A stretch of 64,000 nt of DNA. Source: a virus. The stretch is taken from the IMG/VR virus record IMGVR_UViG_3300021368_000006, positions 1 through 64,000 of that record, one strand, 5' to 3'. A program made the translations under genes and the position numbers. The notes beneath the pieces were generated by a model that worked only from the letters and a program-made list of their open reading frames with translations, made no database searches and was not told where the DNA came from. Positions 6,174-12,202 of the stretch are shown one piece after another; position 1 is the stretch's first letter, and each line of letters starts with the position of its first letter.

Positions 6174-6626
6174 ATGGTAGATTTTGAAGAACTCTATGTC
6201 AAAGGTTCCACTAAAAATAAAAGAAAACTGGCGGAGTTAGTAGTAACTTTCGCTAAAAGTATTTTATTTCCTCGACACAGAAACGTTGTTGTCGAAGTCG
6301 AACTCATTCCAAACTTAAATGGTAAAGAAGGTATCTGGGGCGATTGTATTGACGATGATGATCGTTGGTATATTGTTCGTGTTGATTCCAAATTGCCTGC
6401 AAAAGACTTTGTTGAGACAATTTTACATGAGATGGTTCATGTAAAACAGTATGTTCGTAAAGAATTAATACAACACTCAATCAAACATCAGTTGTGGAAG
6501 GGTGGTCAAATACCCTCAGAAACTAAATATGAAGAACGTCCATGGGAAATTGAAGCGTTTTCATTAGAAAAACAACTATCAGAATCATTTATTAATATTC
6601 ATGGATGGAAATTCTTAGGAGTCTAA
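6174..6626 (+). CDS. SprT-like zinc metalloprotease-fold protein (paralogue 2)
   Basis: 150 residues. HEMVH at residues 85-89 with catalytic-type Glu86 is followed by KQYVRKEL. A 'RPWEIEA' motif with Glu125 may hold a third ligand. The same core and spacing occur in the protein at 1515, so a duplication within this phage lineage is likely. This copy is 22 residues longer and has more sequence between the two motifs. Each copy sits directly behind its own sigma-70-type promoter. Substrate unknown. Proteolytic activity is inferred from the motif. Confidence 0.7.
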   Translation: MVDFEELYVKGSTKNKRKLAELVVTFAKSILFPRHRNVVVEVELIPNLNGKEGIWGDCIDDDDRWYIVRVDSKLPAKDFVETILHEMVHVKQYVRKELIQHSIKHQLWKGGQIPSETKYEERPWEIEAFSLEKQLSESFINIHGWKFLGV

Positions 6627-6630
6627 CCGA

Positions 6631-6840
6631 ATGTATTTGGCTGAACGTCAATGCCAGCAAGAAGAAGCGTTTGAAGAAATTGTAATTCAGACTGTACAGG
6701 AGTCTGAAAGTTTAGAACATGCAAAAAATGAGTGTATGAAATCTAAAGAACTTGTCGAACACTGGAGTCAAGAAGAAATTGATGACTTTATTGCAGACCT
6801 TTGGAGTGAACACTGGTCAAAATACTTGGCCGATTACTAA
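6631..6840 (+). CDS. Acidic hypothetical protein
   Basis: 69 residues, strongly acidic and helical, with 'EHWSQEEIDDFIADLW' near the end. ATG 6631 is 4 nt after the metalloprotease stop, with AGGAG inside that gene's end. The two are surely cotranscribed. No family recognised. Confidence 0.5.
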   Translation: MYLAERQCQQEEAFEEIVIQTVQESESLEHAKNECMKSKELVEHWSQEEIDDFIADLWSEHWSKYLADY

Positions 6841-6856
6841 AAATTGTAAAATATTC

Positions 6857-6885
6857 TTGACTTTATCGTAATTTTACTGTATTAT
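6857..6885 (+). promoter_or_regulatory. Sigma-70-like promoter
   Basis: TTGACT (6857-6862), 17-bp spacer, TATTAT (6880-6885), 31 nt before ATG 6917. Confidence 0.7.
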
Positions 6886-6916
6886 ATAAAATATAGTGAA
6901 CAGATGAGGTGAAAAA

Positions 6917-7255
6917 ATGTCGAAGATGGGTAATTATGTTGTTGGTTTGATGGAAGATGGACTTTGGGATGAGCCAGATTATCCAGAACCCGACATTGAA
7001 GCGTATTATGAAGAATATTATAAAGAAAAACTTAGTGCCTTCAAGTCTGCTCTAAAACAAGCTATGATGATTTACGATTGTAGTTGGATCCCCGCCCTCA
7101 GAACCATGTATCAAGTAGAAAAAAACGATGCGGAACCGTTTGATCTTCAATCGGATGCATATTGTTATAGAAAATTAGAGAATTATCTCTACGAATGGGA
7201 ATTGGGCAAGGAAAAAATTGACGAAATATGTAAAAAATTCTTCTTTAGGGCTTGA
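6917..7255 (+). CDS. Hypothetical protein
   Basis: 112 residues. Acidic N-terminal segment rich in Pro, Asp and Tyr (DEPDYPEPDIEAYYEEYY), then a mostly helical remainder. ATG 6917 follows GAGGTG. Single gene between two promoters; the promoter at 7252 overlaps its 3' end. No family recognised. Confidence 0.5.
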   Translation: MSKMGNYVVGLMEDGLWDEPDYPEPDIEAYYEEYYKEKLSAFKSALKQAMMIYDCSWIPALRTMYQVEKNDAEPFDLQSDAYCYRKLENYLYEWELGKEKIDEICKKFFFRA

Positions 7256-7280
7256 CAAACACCCCAAAAAGTATTATATT
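7252..7280 (+). promoter_or_regulatory. Sigma-70-like promoter
   Basis: TTGACA (7252-7257), 17-bp spacer, TATATT (7275-7280). It overlaps the last codons of the preceding gene and is 41 nt before ATG 7322. Probably drives the operon to about 9571. Confidence 0.8.
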
Positions 7281-7321
7281 ATATATGTAAGTTGATGAAA
7301 ACAGTGATGAGGATCTAAATT

Positions 7322-7744
7322 ATGGCATATGTTTCCCAAGAAATGAAAAAATCACTCGCCCCTGCGATCAAATCCGTTCTTAAGAAGTACGGTTATAAGG
7401 GTTCGATTGCAGTGGACAATCATAGTTCTCTTGTTGTGAACATTAAAGAAGGTGTTGCTGATTTTATTGGTATGGCAAATGCTAAAAACAAAGAGATCGC
7501 AGAACGCCGCAATGGCCGTTATTATCCAAGTGAAGGATATATTCAAGTCAATACCTACTATCCCGAACACTACGGTGAAGCGCAAGAGTTTCTAGAAGAA
7601 CTTATTGCTGCAATGAAAGGTACTGGTTGGTATAACAACACAGATGCCCAGATTGACTATTTTGATATTGCATACTACTTGGATATCAATGTGGGTAAGT
7701 GGGATAAACCTTATGTTTGCACGGCTCTAGAAGAGGCGGCATAA
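7322..7744 (+). CDS. Polyvalent-protein-type domain protein (LPD29-like)
   Basis: 140 residues. The N-terminal part (EMKKSLAPAIKSVLKKYG then GSIAVDNHSSLVVNIKEG) and the later 'GYIQVNTYYPEHY' look like the small alpha/beta domain seen in many phages and plasmids as LPD29. That domain is a component of proteins delivered with mobile DNA. The assignment rests on my recollection of the pattern and is tentative. First gene behind the promoter at 7252, followed at 4 nt by the next gene. Confidence 0.5.
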   Translation: MAYVSQEMKKSLAPAIKSVLKKYGYKGSIAVDNHSSLVVNIKEGVADFIGMANAKNKEIAERRNGRYYPSEGYIQVNTYYPEHYGEAQEFLEELIAAMKGTGWYNNTDAQIDYFDIAYYLDINVGKWDKPYVCTALEEAA

Positions 7745-7747
7745 TTC

Positions 7748-7996
7748 ATGGCAGTTCGTACAAAAAAATACAATGAAAAAATTCATATCGATTTGGATGG
7801 CCCCCAAGGGAATGCATTTGTTCTTTTTGGTATCGCAGAAAAACTTGCCTCTATATGTGGTGTAGATTCGGAGTCTATCATACAAGATATGAAATCTGGA
7901 GATTATCTCAATCTCCTTAAAGTATTTGAAGAGAATTTTGGACACATCGTAGTTTTGGAAACTAGTAATCAGGAGTACTTAGATGTTTTTTGTTGA
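7748..7996 (+). CDS. Hypothetical protein
   Basis: 82 residues, alpha/beta composition, starting at ATG 7748 directly after the 7322 gene. It overlaps the next gene by 14 nt. No recognisable motif. Confidence 0.5.
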   Translation: MAVRTKKYNEKIHIDLDGPQGNAFVLFGIAEKLASICGVDSESIIQDMKSGDYLNLLKVFEENFGHIVVLETSNQEYLDVFC

Positions 7997-8123
7997 AGTG
8001 AAAGAAAGATTCGGTGAAGAAAAATTCCGTTGGGAAGCACTAACGGAAGAACAGGCATTAGATGTTGTTGCAAAACTTAAATCTGATGGTAAATATTGGT
8101 CATTTGAAATTGGAGAAATGTAG
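7983..8123 (+). CDS. Small hypothetical protein
   Basis: 46 residues from ATG 7983 (AGGAG 6-10 nt upstream inside the previous gene) to TAG 8121-8123. Strand-helix-strand pattern (MFFVEVKERFGEEKFRWEAL, then TEEQALDVVAKL, ending WSFEIGEM) suggests a compact alpha/beta fold. The good ribosome site and coupled overlap support it. Confidence 0.5.
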   Translation: MFFVEVKERFGEEKFRWEALTEEQALDVVAKLKSDGKYWSFEIGEM

Positions 8124-8182
8124 AATGTTACTTTACATTTTTGGTTTTTTCGACTAAGTATTATAGTTAAGGAGAATTATAA

Positions 8183-8389
8183 ATGTCGAAAATACAAGAA
8201 AAAATAAAAACCCTCATGGATACTGTACAAGAGAGTTTAGAGAGTCAGAGACATATTGAGTCACCAGAAGAGTTTATGATTGAACTGGATAAAGTTGGAC
8301 TTTACTTCAGTCACATGAACGATGAAGATCGTGATTACTATCAAGCGGCACAAATCGCTTTTGAAGAACAAAGGAAGTGGACTATTTAA
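8183..8389 (+). CDS. Hypothetical helical protein
   Basis: 68 residues, ATG 8183 behind AAGGAG. Mostly helical and acidic, ending 'QAAQIAFEEQRKWTI'. Followed after one base by the next gene. No family recognised. Confidence 0.5.
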   Translation: MSKIQEKIKTLMDTVQESLESQRHIESPEEFMIELDKVGLYFSHMNDEDRDYYQAAQIAFEEQRKWTI

Positions 8390-8390
8390 A

Positions 8391-8690
8391 ATGAAACTTG
8401 CAGATTTTAAAATGATTGAAAAGGACTATATGCCTGGCGGTTTCCATTCATTATTGTCTTTTGGTGAGCATCATCAACTGAGTGTTGTCAGTGGTGAAGG
8501 TGCATATGGTTCCAAGAATGCCCCTTATGAAATCGCAGTATTCATCAATGGAGAATTTGCAAATTTGCCTGGCATTGTTGAAGATGATGTTAAGGGATAC
8601 TTGACAGAAGATGAAGTTGATACGATCATAAAAAAACTTCATACCATTACAAAAGAAATTCCTGTTCAAGTCAATTTGATGGAGAGTTAA
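8391..8690 (+). CDS. Hypothetical protein
   Basis: I take ATG 8391 as start rather than an upstream frame extension, because it follows the previous stop directly and has AAGGA within the end of that gene. 99 residues with strand-rich middle (HHQLSVVSGEG, YEIAVFINGEFANLPG). No family recognised. Confidence 0.5.
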   Translation: MKLADFKMIEKDYMPGGFHSLLSFGEHHQLSVVSGEGAYGSKNAPYEIAVFINGEFANLPGIVEDDVKGYLTEDEVDTIIKKLHTITKEIPVQVNLMES

Positions 8691-8691
8691 A

Positions 8692-8895
8692 ATGTCACAA
8701 ATTTCTGAAGTAAAAAATAATATAGGTAGACTGTATTCTGTTGGACTTGATTATGATTCTGCAAAGAAACAGTTTTTTGAGTCTGCATATGAAAAGATTT
8801 CTAGAGAAAAGTTGGAAACAATTTTTGATGAAGAGTGGAATAGGTATGAACATATGTATTTCGCCAATTTAAATTTCTTCAAGAAAGGAACTTAG
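8692..8895 (+). CDS. Hypothetical protein
   Basis: 67 residues, ATG 8692 one base after the previous stop and behind GGAGAG. Helical, with 'YDSAKKQFFESAYEKI'. Operon member. Confidence 0.5.
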   Translation: MSQISEVKNNIGRLYSVGLDYDSAKKQFFESAYEKISREKLETIFDEEWNRYEHMYFANLNFFKKGT

Positions 8896-9159
8896 ATGGA
8901 TTTGGATGAGTATGAGGAAGATATTAGATTAAATGCAGTAAGTTATAGTATTATAGCATTTAAACCTCAAACCTCAACAAAACAAGTCGGGGAAACAAAA
9001 ACTTTTGAAGATGCTATAAAAATGGCATATGAAATTCATAAAGAAAATAGTTTCCGCAGTGTATTGATTTATGCAGTTAATGAGACTGGACGATTTGTTT
9101 TAAATGCCTTCGTTAGAAGTGATGACATGAAACTCAAAATAATTGGGAGTAGAAAATGA
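8896..9159 (+). CDS. Hypothetical protein
   Basis: 87 residues, ATG 8896 immediately after the previous stop with AAAGGAAC upstream. The sequence reads as strand (YSIIAFKPQT), helix (FEDAIKMAYEIHKEN), strands, like a small alpha/beta sandwich. Overlaps the next gene by 4 nt. No family recognised. Confidence 0.5.
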   Translation: MDLDEYEEDIRLNAVSYSIIAFKPQTSTKQVGETKTFEDAIKMAYEIHKENSFRSVLIYAVNETGRFVLNAFVRSDDMKLKIIGSRK

Positions 9160-9380
9160 GTAATCAGCGAAGAGGAAACTGGAAACCAGCTGCAATGAAT
9201 GATAGTAGTAAAATAGATGCAATGTCTTTAACTACTTTCTGCAAAAATGCAAAGGTTCTTTTAGAAGAGCGTGGAGAAGAAGATGCTGCATTCTACTTTG
9301 GACAGGTAGAAGATTGGTTGCGTGATGGGGGAAGAATTCAAACTGGACACAATGATGTTGCCAGAATTCTTGGTGTGTAA
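9156..9380 (+). CDS. Hypothetical protein
   Basis: 74 residues starting with an ATGA overlap. Basic N-terminus (MSNQRRGNWKP) and a helical 'FCKNAKVLLEERGEEDAAFY' region. Overlaps the next gene by one base. No family recognised. Confidence 0.5.
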   Translation: MSNQRRGNWKPAAMNDSSKIDAMSLTTFCKNAKVLLEERGEEDAAFYFGQVEDWLRDGGRIQTGHNDVARILGV

Positions 9381-9571
9381 TGAATTTTTTAGAAAGTGAA
9401 GTTTCAGATATTCGTATTAACGATGATGAAGCAAAAATGTTTGGTATCTCTGATAGAGAACTTATTAAACATCTTTTTAAAAAGGTTGTTCTATTAGAAG
9501 AAACAGTTTATGAACTTGAGCATCAACTTAGAGTTCATGAAGAATGGATAAAGTTAAGGGAAAAAAATTAA
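9380..9571 (+). CDS. Small C-terminally coiled-coil protein
   Basis: 63 residues, start coupled to the previous stop (TAATG). The second half has heptad-like leucines (LIKHLFKKVVLLEETVYELE) and should form a coiled coil. Last gene before the tRNA region. Confidence 0.5.
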   Translation: MNFLESEVSDIRINDDEAKMFGISDRELIKHLFKKVVLLEETVYELEHQLRVHEEWIKLREKN

Positions 9572-9578
9572 AAATATA

Positions 9579-9607
9579 TTGACAATATGTTTCATATATG
9601 GTACATT
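9579..9607 (+). promoter_or_regulatory. Sigma-70-like promoter for tRNA-Arg
   Basis: TTGACA (9579-9584), 17-bp spacer, TACATT (9602-9607), 36 nt before the tRNA-Arg gene. Confidence 0.7.
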
Positions 9608-9643
9608 AATACTTGTAATGACTATTTTATGAAACATAGAAAT

Positions 9644-9720
9644 CTGCCCTTAGCTCAGCTGGATAGAGCAACAGCCTTCTAAGCTGTGGGTCGTAGGTTC
9701 GAATCCTACAGGGCAGGCCA
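9644..9720 (+). tRNA. tRNA-Arg (anticodon TCT)
   Basis: Acceptor CTGCCCT pairs with AGGGCAG. Anticodon stem ACAGC/GCTGT with loop CTTCTAA gives anticodon TCT (9678-9680), reading AGA/AGG. T-arm GTAGG-TTCGAAT-CCTAC. CCA is encoded. AGA is very common in the genes of this window. Confidence 0.95.
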
Positions 9721-9724
9721 ATTA

Positions 9725-9952
9725 ATATCGGGCGAGTCGGACGCTCGATTTGTCGAGTGAGTAAAAACACGGTTAAGCCTGAAAACGACACTAAATAGAA
9801 GACTCAGGTGGGAAGTTGGAAATCCCTCACTAGAAACCAACAAGATTAAACAGGGGCGGACAGTAGGAAGAGGCGACTAATGTATAAGAAAATAAAGCGG
9901 CCTGTAACCCCTCAAACTGCTAAAAGTAAAAACACCTACTGTCCCTTTTATT
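9725..9952 (+). ncRNA. Candidate structured RNA next to the tRNA-Arg gene
   Basis: No tRNA or long gene explains this 230-nt stretch, but it is rich in pairing. A 7-bp hairpin CGCTCGA-TTTG-TCGAGTG lies near 9740. A possible H-type pseudoknot lies near 9810-9850 (GTGGGA with TCCC.CAC, interlocked with GTTGG and CCAAC). A long-range 10-bp perfect stem GGACAGTAGG (9858-9867) pairs with CCTACTGTCC (9935-9944), and is followed by CTTTTATT. It is not tmRNA: there is no tag frame or tRNA-like end. A 28-codon frame (9880-9966) overlaps its 3' part. I cannot assign a known RNA family. Confidence 0.45.
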
Positions 9953-9966
9953 CGGAGTTACTATAA
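9880..9966 (+). CDS. Possible 28-residue basic peptide
   Basis: ATG 9880 follows GGAAGAGG with usable spacing. The frame ends in TAATG shared with the start of the next gene, which would couple them. The peptide is basic (MYKKIKRPVTPQTAKSK...). It lies inside the structured RNA candidate, so the ribosome site may be part of RNA folding instead. Confidence 0.3.
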   Translation: MYKKIKRPVTPQTAKSKNTYCPFYSELL

Positions 9967-10169
9967 TGCAAGTATCACCAGTACCACCAGTAAGAATTGT
10001 GAGTGAGTATGTTAGGCAACTAAATGTCGGTGATAAGATTCATAACATTGTAGTAACGCATAAAGACTTTGGAAACTCTGTTAGGGTTGAAGAAGTTTAT
10101 AGAACATACGACAAAACTGGAAAGATTAGAACAGTCGAACCAGTTAGTAAAGTTGATGTTGAAGTTTAG
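9966..10169 (+). CDS. Small beta-rich hypothetical protein
   Basis: 67 residues, ATG 9966 with TTCGGAG upstream. Strand-rich (DKIHNIVVTHKDFG, VRVEEVYRTYD, KIRTVEPVSKVDVEV), like a small beta barrel. Its TAG is immediately followed by the first base of tRNA-Gly, so processing of the tRNA would cut the mRNA right behind the stop. Confidence 0.5.
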   Translation: MQVSPVPPVRIVSEYVRQLNVGDKIHNIVVTHKDFGNSVRVEEVYRTYDKTGKIRTVEPVSKVDVEV

Positions 10170-10243
10170 GCGGATGTCGTATAATGGTATTACCTTAGCC
10201 TTCCAAGCTAATGACAGGGGTTCGATTCCCCTCATCCGCTCCA
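10170..10243 (+). tRNA. tRNA-Gly (anticodon TCC)
   Basis: Acceptor GCGGATG/CATCCGC, anticodon stem TTAGC/GCTAA with loop CTTCCAA giving TCC, T-arm with GGTTCGATTCC, encoded CCA. Starts on the base after the upstream stop codon. Confidence 0.95.
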
Positions 10244-10252
10244 AAAATTTAT

Positions 10253-10329
10253 CGGGGTATAGCGCAGTCTGGTAGCGCATCTGCTTTGGGAGCAGAGGGT
10301 CGTTGGTTCGAATCCAGCTACCCCGACCA
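10253..10329 (+). tRNA. tRNA-Pro (anticodon TGG)
   Basis: Acceptor CGGGGTA/TACCCCG, anticodon stem TCTGC/GCAGA with loop TTTGGGA giving TGG, T-arm around GGTTCGAATCC, encoded CCA. 9 nt after tRNA-Gly. Confidence 0.95.
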
Positions 10330-10341
10330 ATTTAGGAATAT

Positions 10342-10417
10342 TCCCAGATAGCTCAGTTGGTAGAGCAAATGACTGTTAATCATTGGGTCGGGGGTTCGAA
10401 CCCCTCTCTGGGAGCCA
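10342..10417 (+). tRNA. tRNA-Asn (anticodon GTT)
   Basis: Acceptor TCCCAGA/TCTGGGA, anticodon stem AATGA/TCATT with loop CTGTTAA giving GTT, T-arm GGGGG-TTCGAAC-CCCTC type, encoded CCA. Confidence 0.95.
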
Positions 10418-10438
10418 AATAAACAGTAAGGACACAAG

Positions 10439-10723
10439 ATGTATAAACCTCTACCAGAAGAAGTAACAATAAAAAAATCAGGTATACATGGACTTGGCCT
10501 TTGGTGTGTAAAACCGATCAAAGAAGGAACAGAGATCGGAATGTCACATTTTTATTGGGGAGAAGAATTGCAAAGAACTCCATTGGGTGCTTTTTATAAT
10601 CACTCTGATGAGCCGAATATAGTAAAGATTAGAAAAGATAGTAGGTTCTTTATTGTTGCCACTAGAGATATTTGGCCAGGCGAAGAACTTACATGTGAGT
10701 ATACATTATACGACATAAAATAA
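10439..10723 (+). CDS. SET-domain protein
   Basis: 94 residues that cover a compact SET domain. An N-terminal 'GIHGLGLWCVKPIKEGTEIG' is the cofactor-side motif. Then comes 'FYNHSDEPN' (the NHS motif) and a C-terminal 'VATRDIWPGEELTCEYTLY' (GEELT..Y motif). SET enzymes transfer methyl groups from S-adenosylmethionine to lysine in proteins. Pre- and post-SET parts are missing, as in many small bacterial and viral SET proteins. The target is unknown. It lies directly after the tRNA-Asn gene, with GTAAGGAC as ribosome site. Confidence 0.75.
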   Translation: MYKPLPEEVTIKKSGIHGLGLWCVKPIKEGTEIGMSHFYWGEELQRTPLGAFYNHSDEPNIVKIRKDSRFFIVATRDIWPGEELTCEYTLYDIK

Positions 10724-10760
10724 ACTTATACCCCATAAAAAATTTCTGTGCAAAAAAGTC

Positions 10761-10790
10761 TTGATTTCTTATACTTTTTTGATATATACT
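10761..10790 (+). promoter_or_regulatory. Sigma-70-like promoter
   Basis: TTGATT (10761-10766), 18-bp spacer, TATACT (10785-10790), 72 nt upstream of the exported-protein gene at 10862. Confidence 0.55.
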
Positions 10791-10835
10791 AGTATCTGTT
10801 AGTAATTAATCATTTACTAATATATTAGCACTACC

Positions 10836-10849
10836 GCACCAATTGGTGC
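10836..10849 (+). repeat. 14-bp perfect palindrome in the 5' leader
   Basis: GCACCAATTGGTGC lies between the promoter at 10761 and the ATG at 10862, just before the ribosome site AAGGA. It could be an operator or an RNA hairpin near the ribosome site. Confidence 0.5.
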
Positions 10850-10861
10850 AAGGAAAATACA

Positions 10862-11128
10862 ATGAAAACTTTAATCGCAATTTTGGCAATGACTTCGACT
10901 TCTGCATTTGCATTTATCAATGATGGTAATGGCAATTCGTCTGGTGGCGCATCATCTACAATGAACGGTGACGCAGAAGGCCGTGGTGTTGCAACCTTCT
11001 CTATGAACTTCTCTGCATCTGCAAACACCAAAGCAGACTTTGATGCAGATGGTGAAGGTTCGATGCAGAACATGTTCTCTGGTGAGGATACGTCATACTA
11101 CTATCGCCCAGAGGGTTACGGTAAATAA
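10862..11128 (+). CDS. Small secreted Gly/Asp/Ser-rich protein
   Basis: 88 residues. A clear signal peptide (MKTLIAILAMTSTSAFA, cleavage likely after AFA) is followed by a low-complexity mature part. That part is rich in Gly, Asp, Asn and Ser, with strand-like 'GVATFSMNFSASANTKADF' and a Tyr/Pro-rich tail. No catalytic motif and no cysteine. It has its own promoter and a leader with a perfect palindrome, suggesting regulated, perhaps strong expression. I do not recognise a family. Confidence 0.6.
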   Translation: MKTLIAILAMTSTSAFAFINDGNGNSSGGASSTMNGDAEGRGVATFSMNFSASANTKADFDADGEGSMQNMFSGEDTSYYYRPEGYGK

Positions 11129-11140
11129 TAAATTTACCTA

Positions 11141-11169
11141 TTGACAATCACTCCTCATTGAGTTACACT
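11141..11169 (+). promoter_or_regulatory. Sigma-70-like promoter
   Basis: TTGACA (11141-11146), 17-bp spacer, TACACT (11164-11169). Its core is flanked by the inverted repeat at 11148/11188. Confidence 0.75.
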
Positions 11170-11198
11170 GGCTATTAAGTGAATTTGATGAGGAGTGA
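11148..11198 (+). repeat. 11-bp inverted repeat flanking a promoter
   Basis: TCACTCCTCAT (11148-11158) and its exact complement ATGAGGAGTGA (11188-11198) lie on either side of the -10 box, centres 40 bp apart. This suggests paired binding sites for a dimeric regulator, or a hairpin in longer transcripts. Confidence 0.55.
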
Positions 11199-11269
11199 AA
11201 AAGGATTTATATATTATGAAAATGCATTCTAATTAAGTTGGAGTTAACTTTAAAAGAATAGGAACAGTT

Positions 11270-11467
11270 ATGTCACTTGGGTTTAGGGACAATTACCAAA
11301 ACATAATTAAGAATTTAGTTCAGAACGCCGATCAGTGCAGTCAACAATGGATACTTACTGGAGATGCAGAATGGTATGAAGCATACATGATGTATGTTGA
11401 AAAGGTATGTGAATTAAAGGAATGGATTAAAAAAAGAGAAAGTGAAATAGAAAATACGCCGCTGTAG
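11270..11467 (+). CDS. Hypothetical helical protein overlapping a tRNA gene
   Basis: 65 residues, helical, Trp/Lys-rich end (KEWIKKRESEIEN). ATG 11270 follows TAGGAACAG. The last codons and the TAG stop are formed by the first 10 nt of tRNA-Thr (from 11458), so maturation of the tRNA would destroy the end of this mRNA. No family recognised. Confidence 0.5.
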   Translation: MSLGFRDNYQNIIKNLVQNADQCSQQWILTGDAEWYEAYMMYVEKVCELKEWIKKRESEIENTPL

Positions 11468-11533
11468 CTCAGTTGGTAGAGCAACTGATTTGTAATCAGT
11501 AGGTCGGGAGTTCGAATCTCTCTAGCGGCACCA
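11458..11533 (+). tRNA. tRNA-Thr (anticodon TGT)
   Basis: Acceptor GCCGCTG pairs with TAGCGGC, anticodon stem ACTGA/TCAGT with loop TTTGTAA giving TGT, T-arm GGGAG-TTCGAAT-CTCTC, encoded CCA. Confidence 0.95.
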
Positions 11534-11538
11534 TTAAT

Positions 11539-11612
11539 ATGGGTGTGGTGTAGTGGCAACACATCAGTCTCCAAAACTGAAGATGGCAGTTCGATTCTGT
11601 CCGCCTGTGCCA
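11539..11612 (+). tRNA. tRNA-Trp (anticodon CCA)
   Basis: Anticodon stem TCAGT/ACTGA with loop CTCCAAA gives CCA. D-arm GTGT/ACAC, T-arm GGCAG-TTCGATT-CTGTC, encoded CCA end. The acceptor ATGGGTG/CGCCTGT pairs with three G-T wobbles, unusually weak, but the cloverleaf is complete. Confidence 0.88.
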
Positions 11613-11628
11613 ATTAGAGGAGAATCTT

Positions 11629-11817
11629 ATGTGGACTTTAGTTTTTATTGTCTTCATTCAAGGCGAACTAACGTCTACAGTGGAAGGAACATACCCAACA
11701 ATGTACGAATGCTTTGACAATAGAGAATTATTATCGTATAAAGTTGGCAGAGGTGATGGTTATTTTAAACCAGACAGTCAGGCAATTTGTATATATAGAG
11801 AAGATATTGAAGTATAG
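11629..11817 (+). CDS. Small exported or anchored hypothetical protein
   Basis: 62 residues starting at ATG 11629 behind AGAGGAG. Short hydrophobic N-terminus (MWTLVFIVFIQ) then 'YPTMYECFDNRELL', a layout similar to the protein at 193. Two Cys residues. It follows the tRNA-Trp gene closely and may be cotranscribed. Confidence 0.5.
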   Translation: MWTLVFIVFIQGELTSTVEGTYPTMYECFDNRELLSYKVGRGDGYFKPDSQAICIYREDIEV

Positions 11818-11830
11818 TTAGGAATTTAAT

Positions 11831-11932
11831 ATGTTTAATTGGATAATAAACTTCTTTAAAATGAAAGAACATCACGGCGATCTTTCAAAACATAGATTGC
11901 ATAGCGAAAGATACGAAGACTGTTGTATGTAA
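11831..11932 (+). CDS. Small hypothetical peptide, 33 residues
   Basis: ATG 11831 to TAA 11930-11932. Hydrophobic aromatic N-terminus (MFNWIINFFKMK) followed by a His/Arg-rich part and a CC pair near the end. The stop directly abuts the ATG at 11933. The ribosome site is weak (TTAGGAATTTAAT). Confidence 0.4.
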   Translation: MFNWIINFFKMKEHHGDLSKHRLHSERYEDCCM

Positions 11933-12202
11933 ATGGAAGACAAAGAAAGAAAAATAATTCTTCTAACTGATATAATAGAACAAAAGGTTCGAAAAGAAAA
12001 AGAGCTTGAATATTATCAACGAGAGTTAGAAAAATTAAATCATAAAATGTTTTTCATTCGCAAAGAAATCGACCTAACAAATCTTATAATAGATATGATT
12101 GGAAGAGAAAAAATTATGGACATTCGTGAAGTCATTGATGACAAGAGTGCAGAAAAATTGATTGGTAATGATAATGGTGAAGAAGACGGAAGCGAAACCT
12201 AA
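11933..12202 (+). CDS. Coiled-coil hypothetical protein
   Basis: 89 residues, nearly all helical and highly charged, with a long coiled-coil stretch (residues about 8-60: IIEQKVRKEKELEYYQRELE...). It overlaps the next gene in another frame. No family recognised. Confidence 0.5.
   Translation: MEDKERKIILLTDIIEQKVRKEKELEYYQRELEKLNHKMFFIRKEIDLTNLIIDMIGREKIMDIREVIDDKSAEKLIGNDNGEEDGSET

Noticed and set aside
8125-8157. A 10-codon hydrophobic frame after the gene at 7983
   Set aside because: Too short and without a ribosome site to claim as a gene.
9725-9952. A second tmRNA
   Set aside because: There is no tRNA-like end, no G3-U70 acceptor and no tag frame, unlike the element at 15966-16355.
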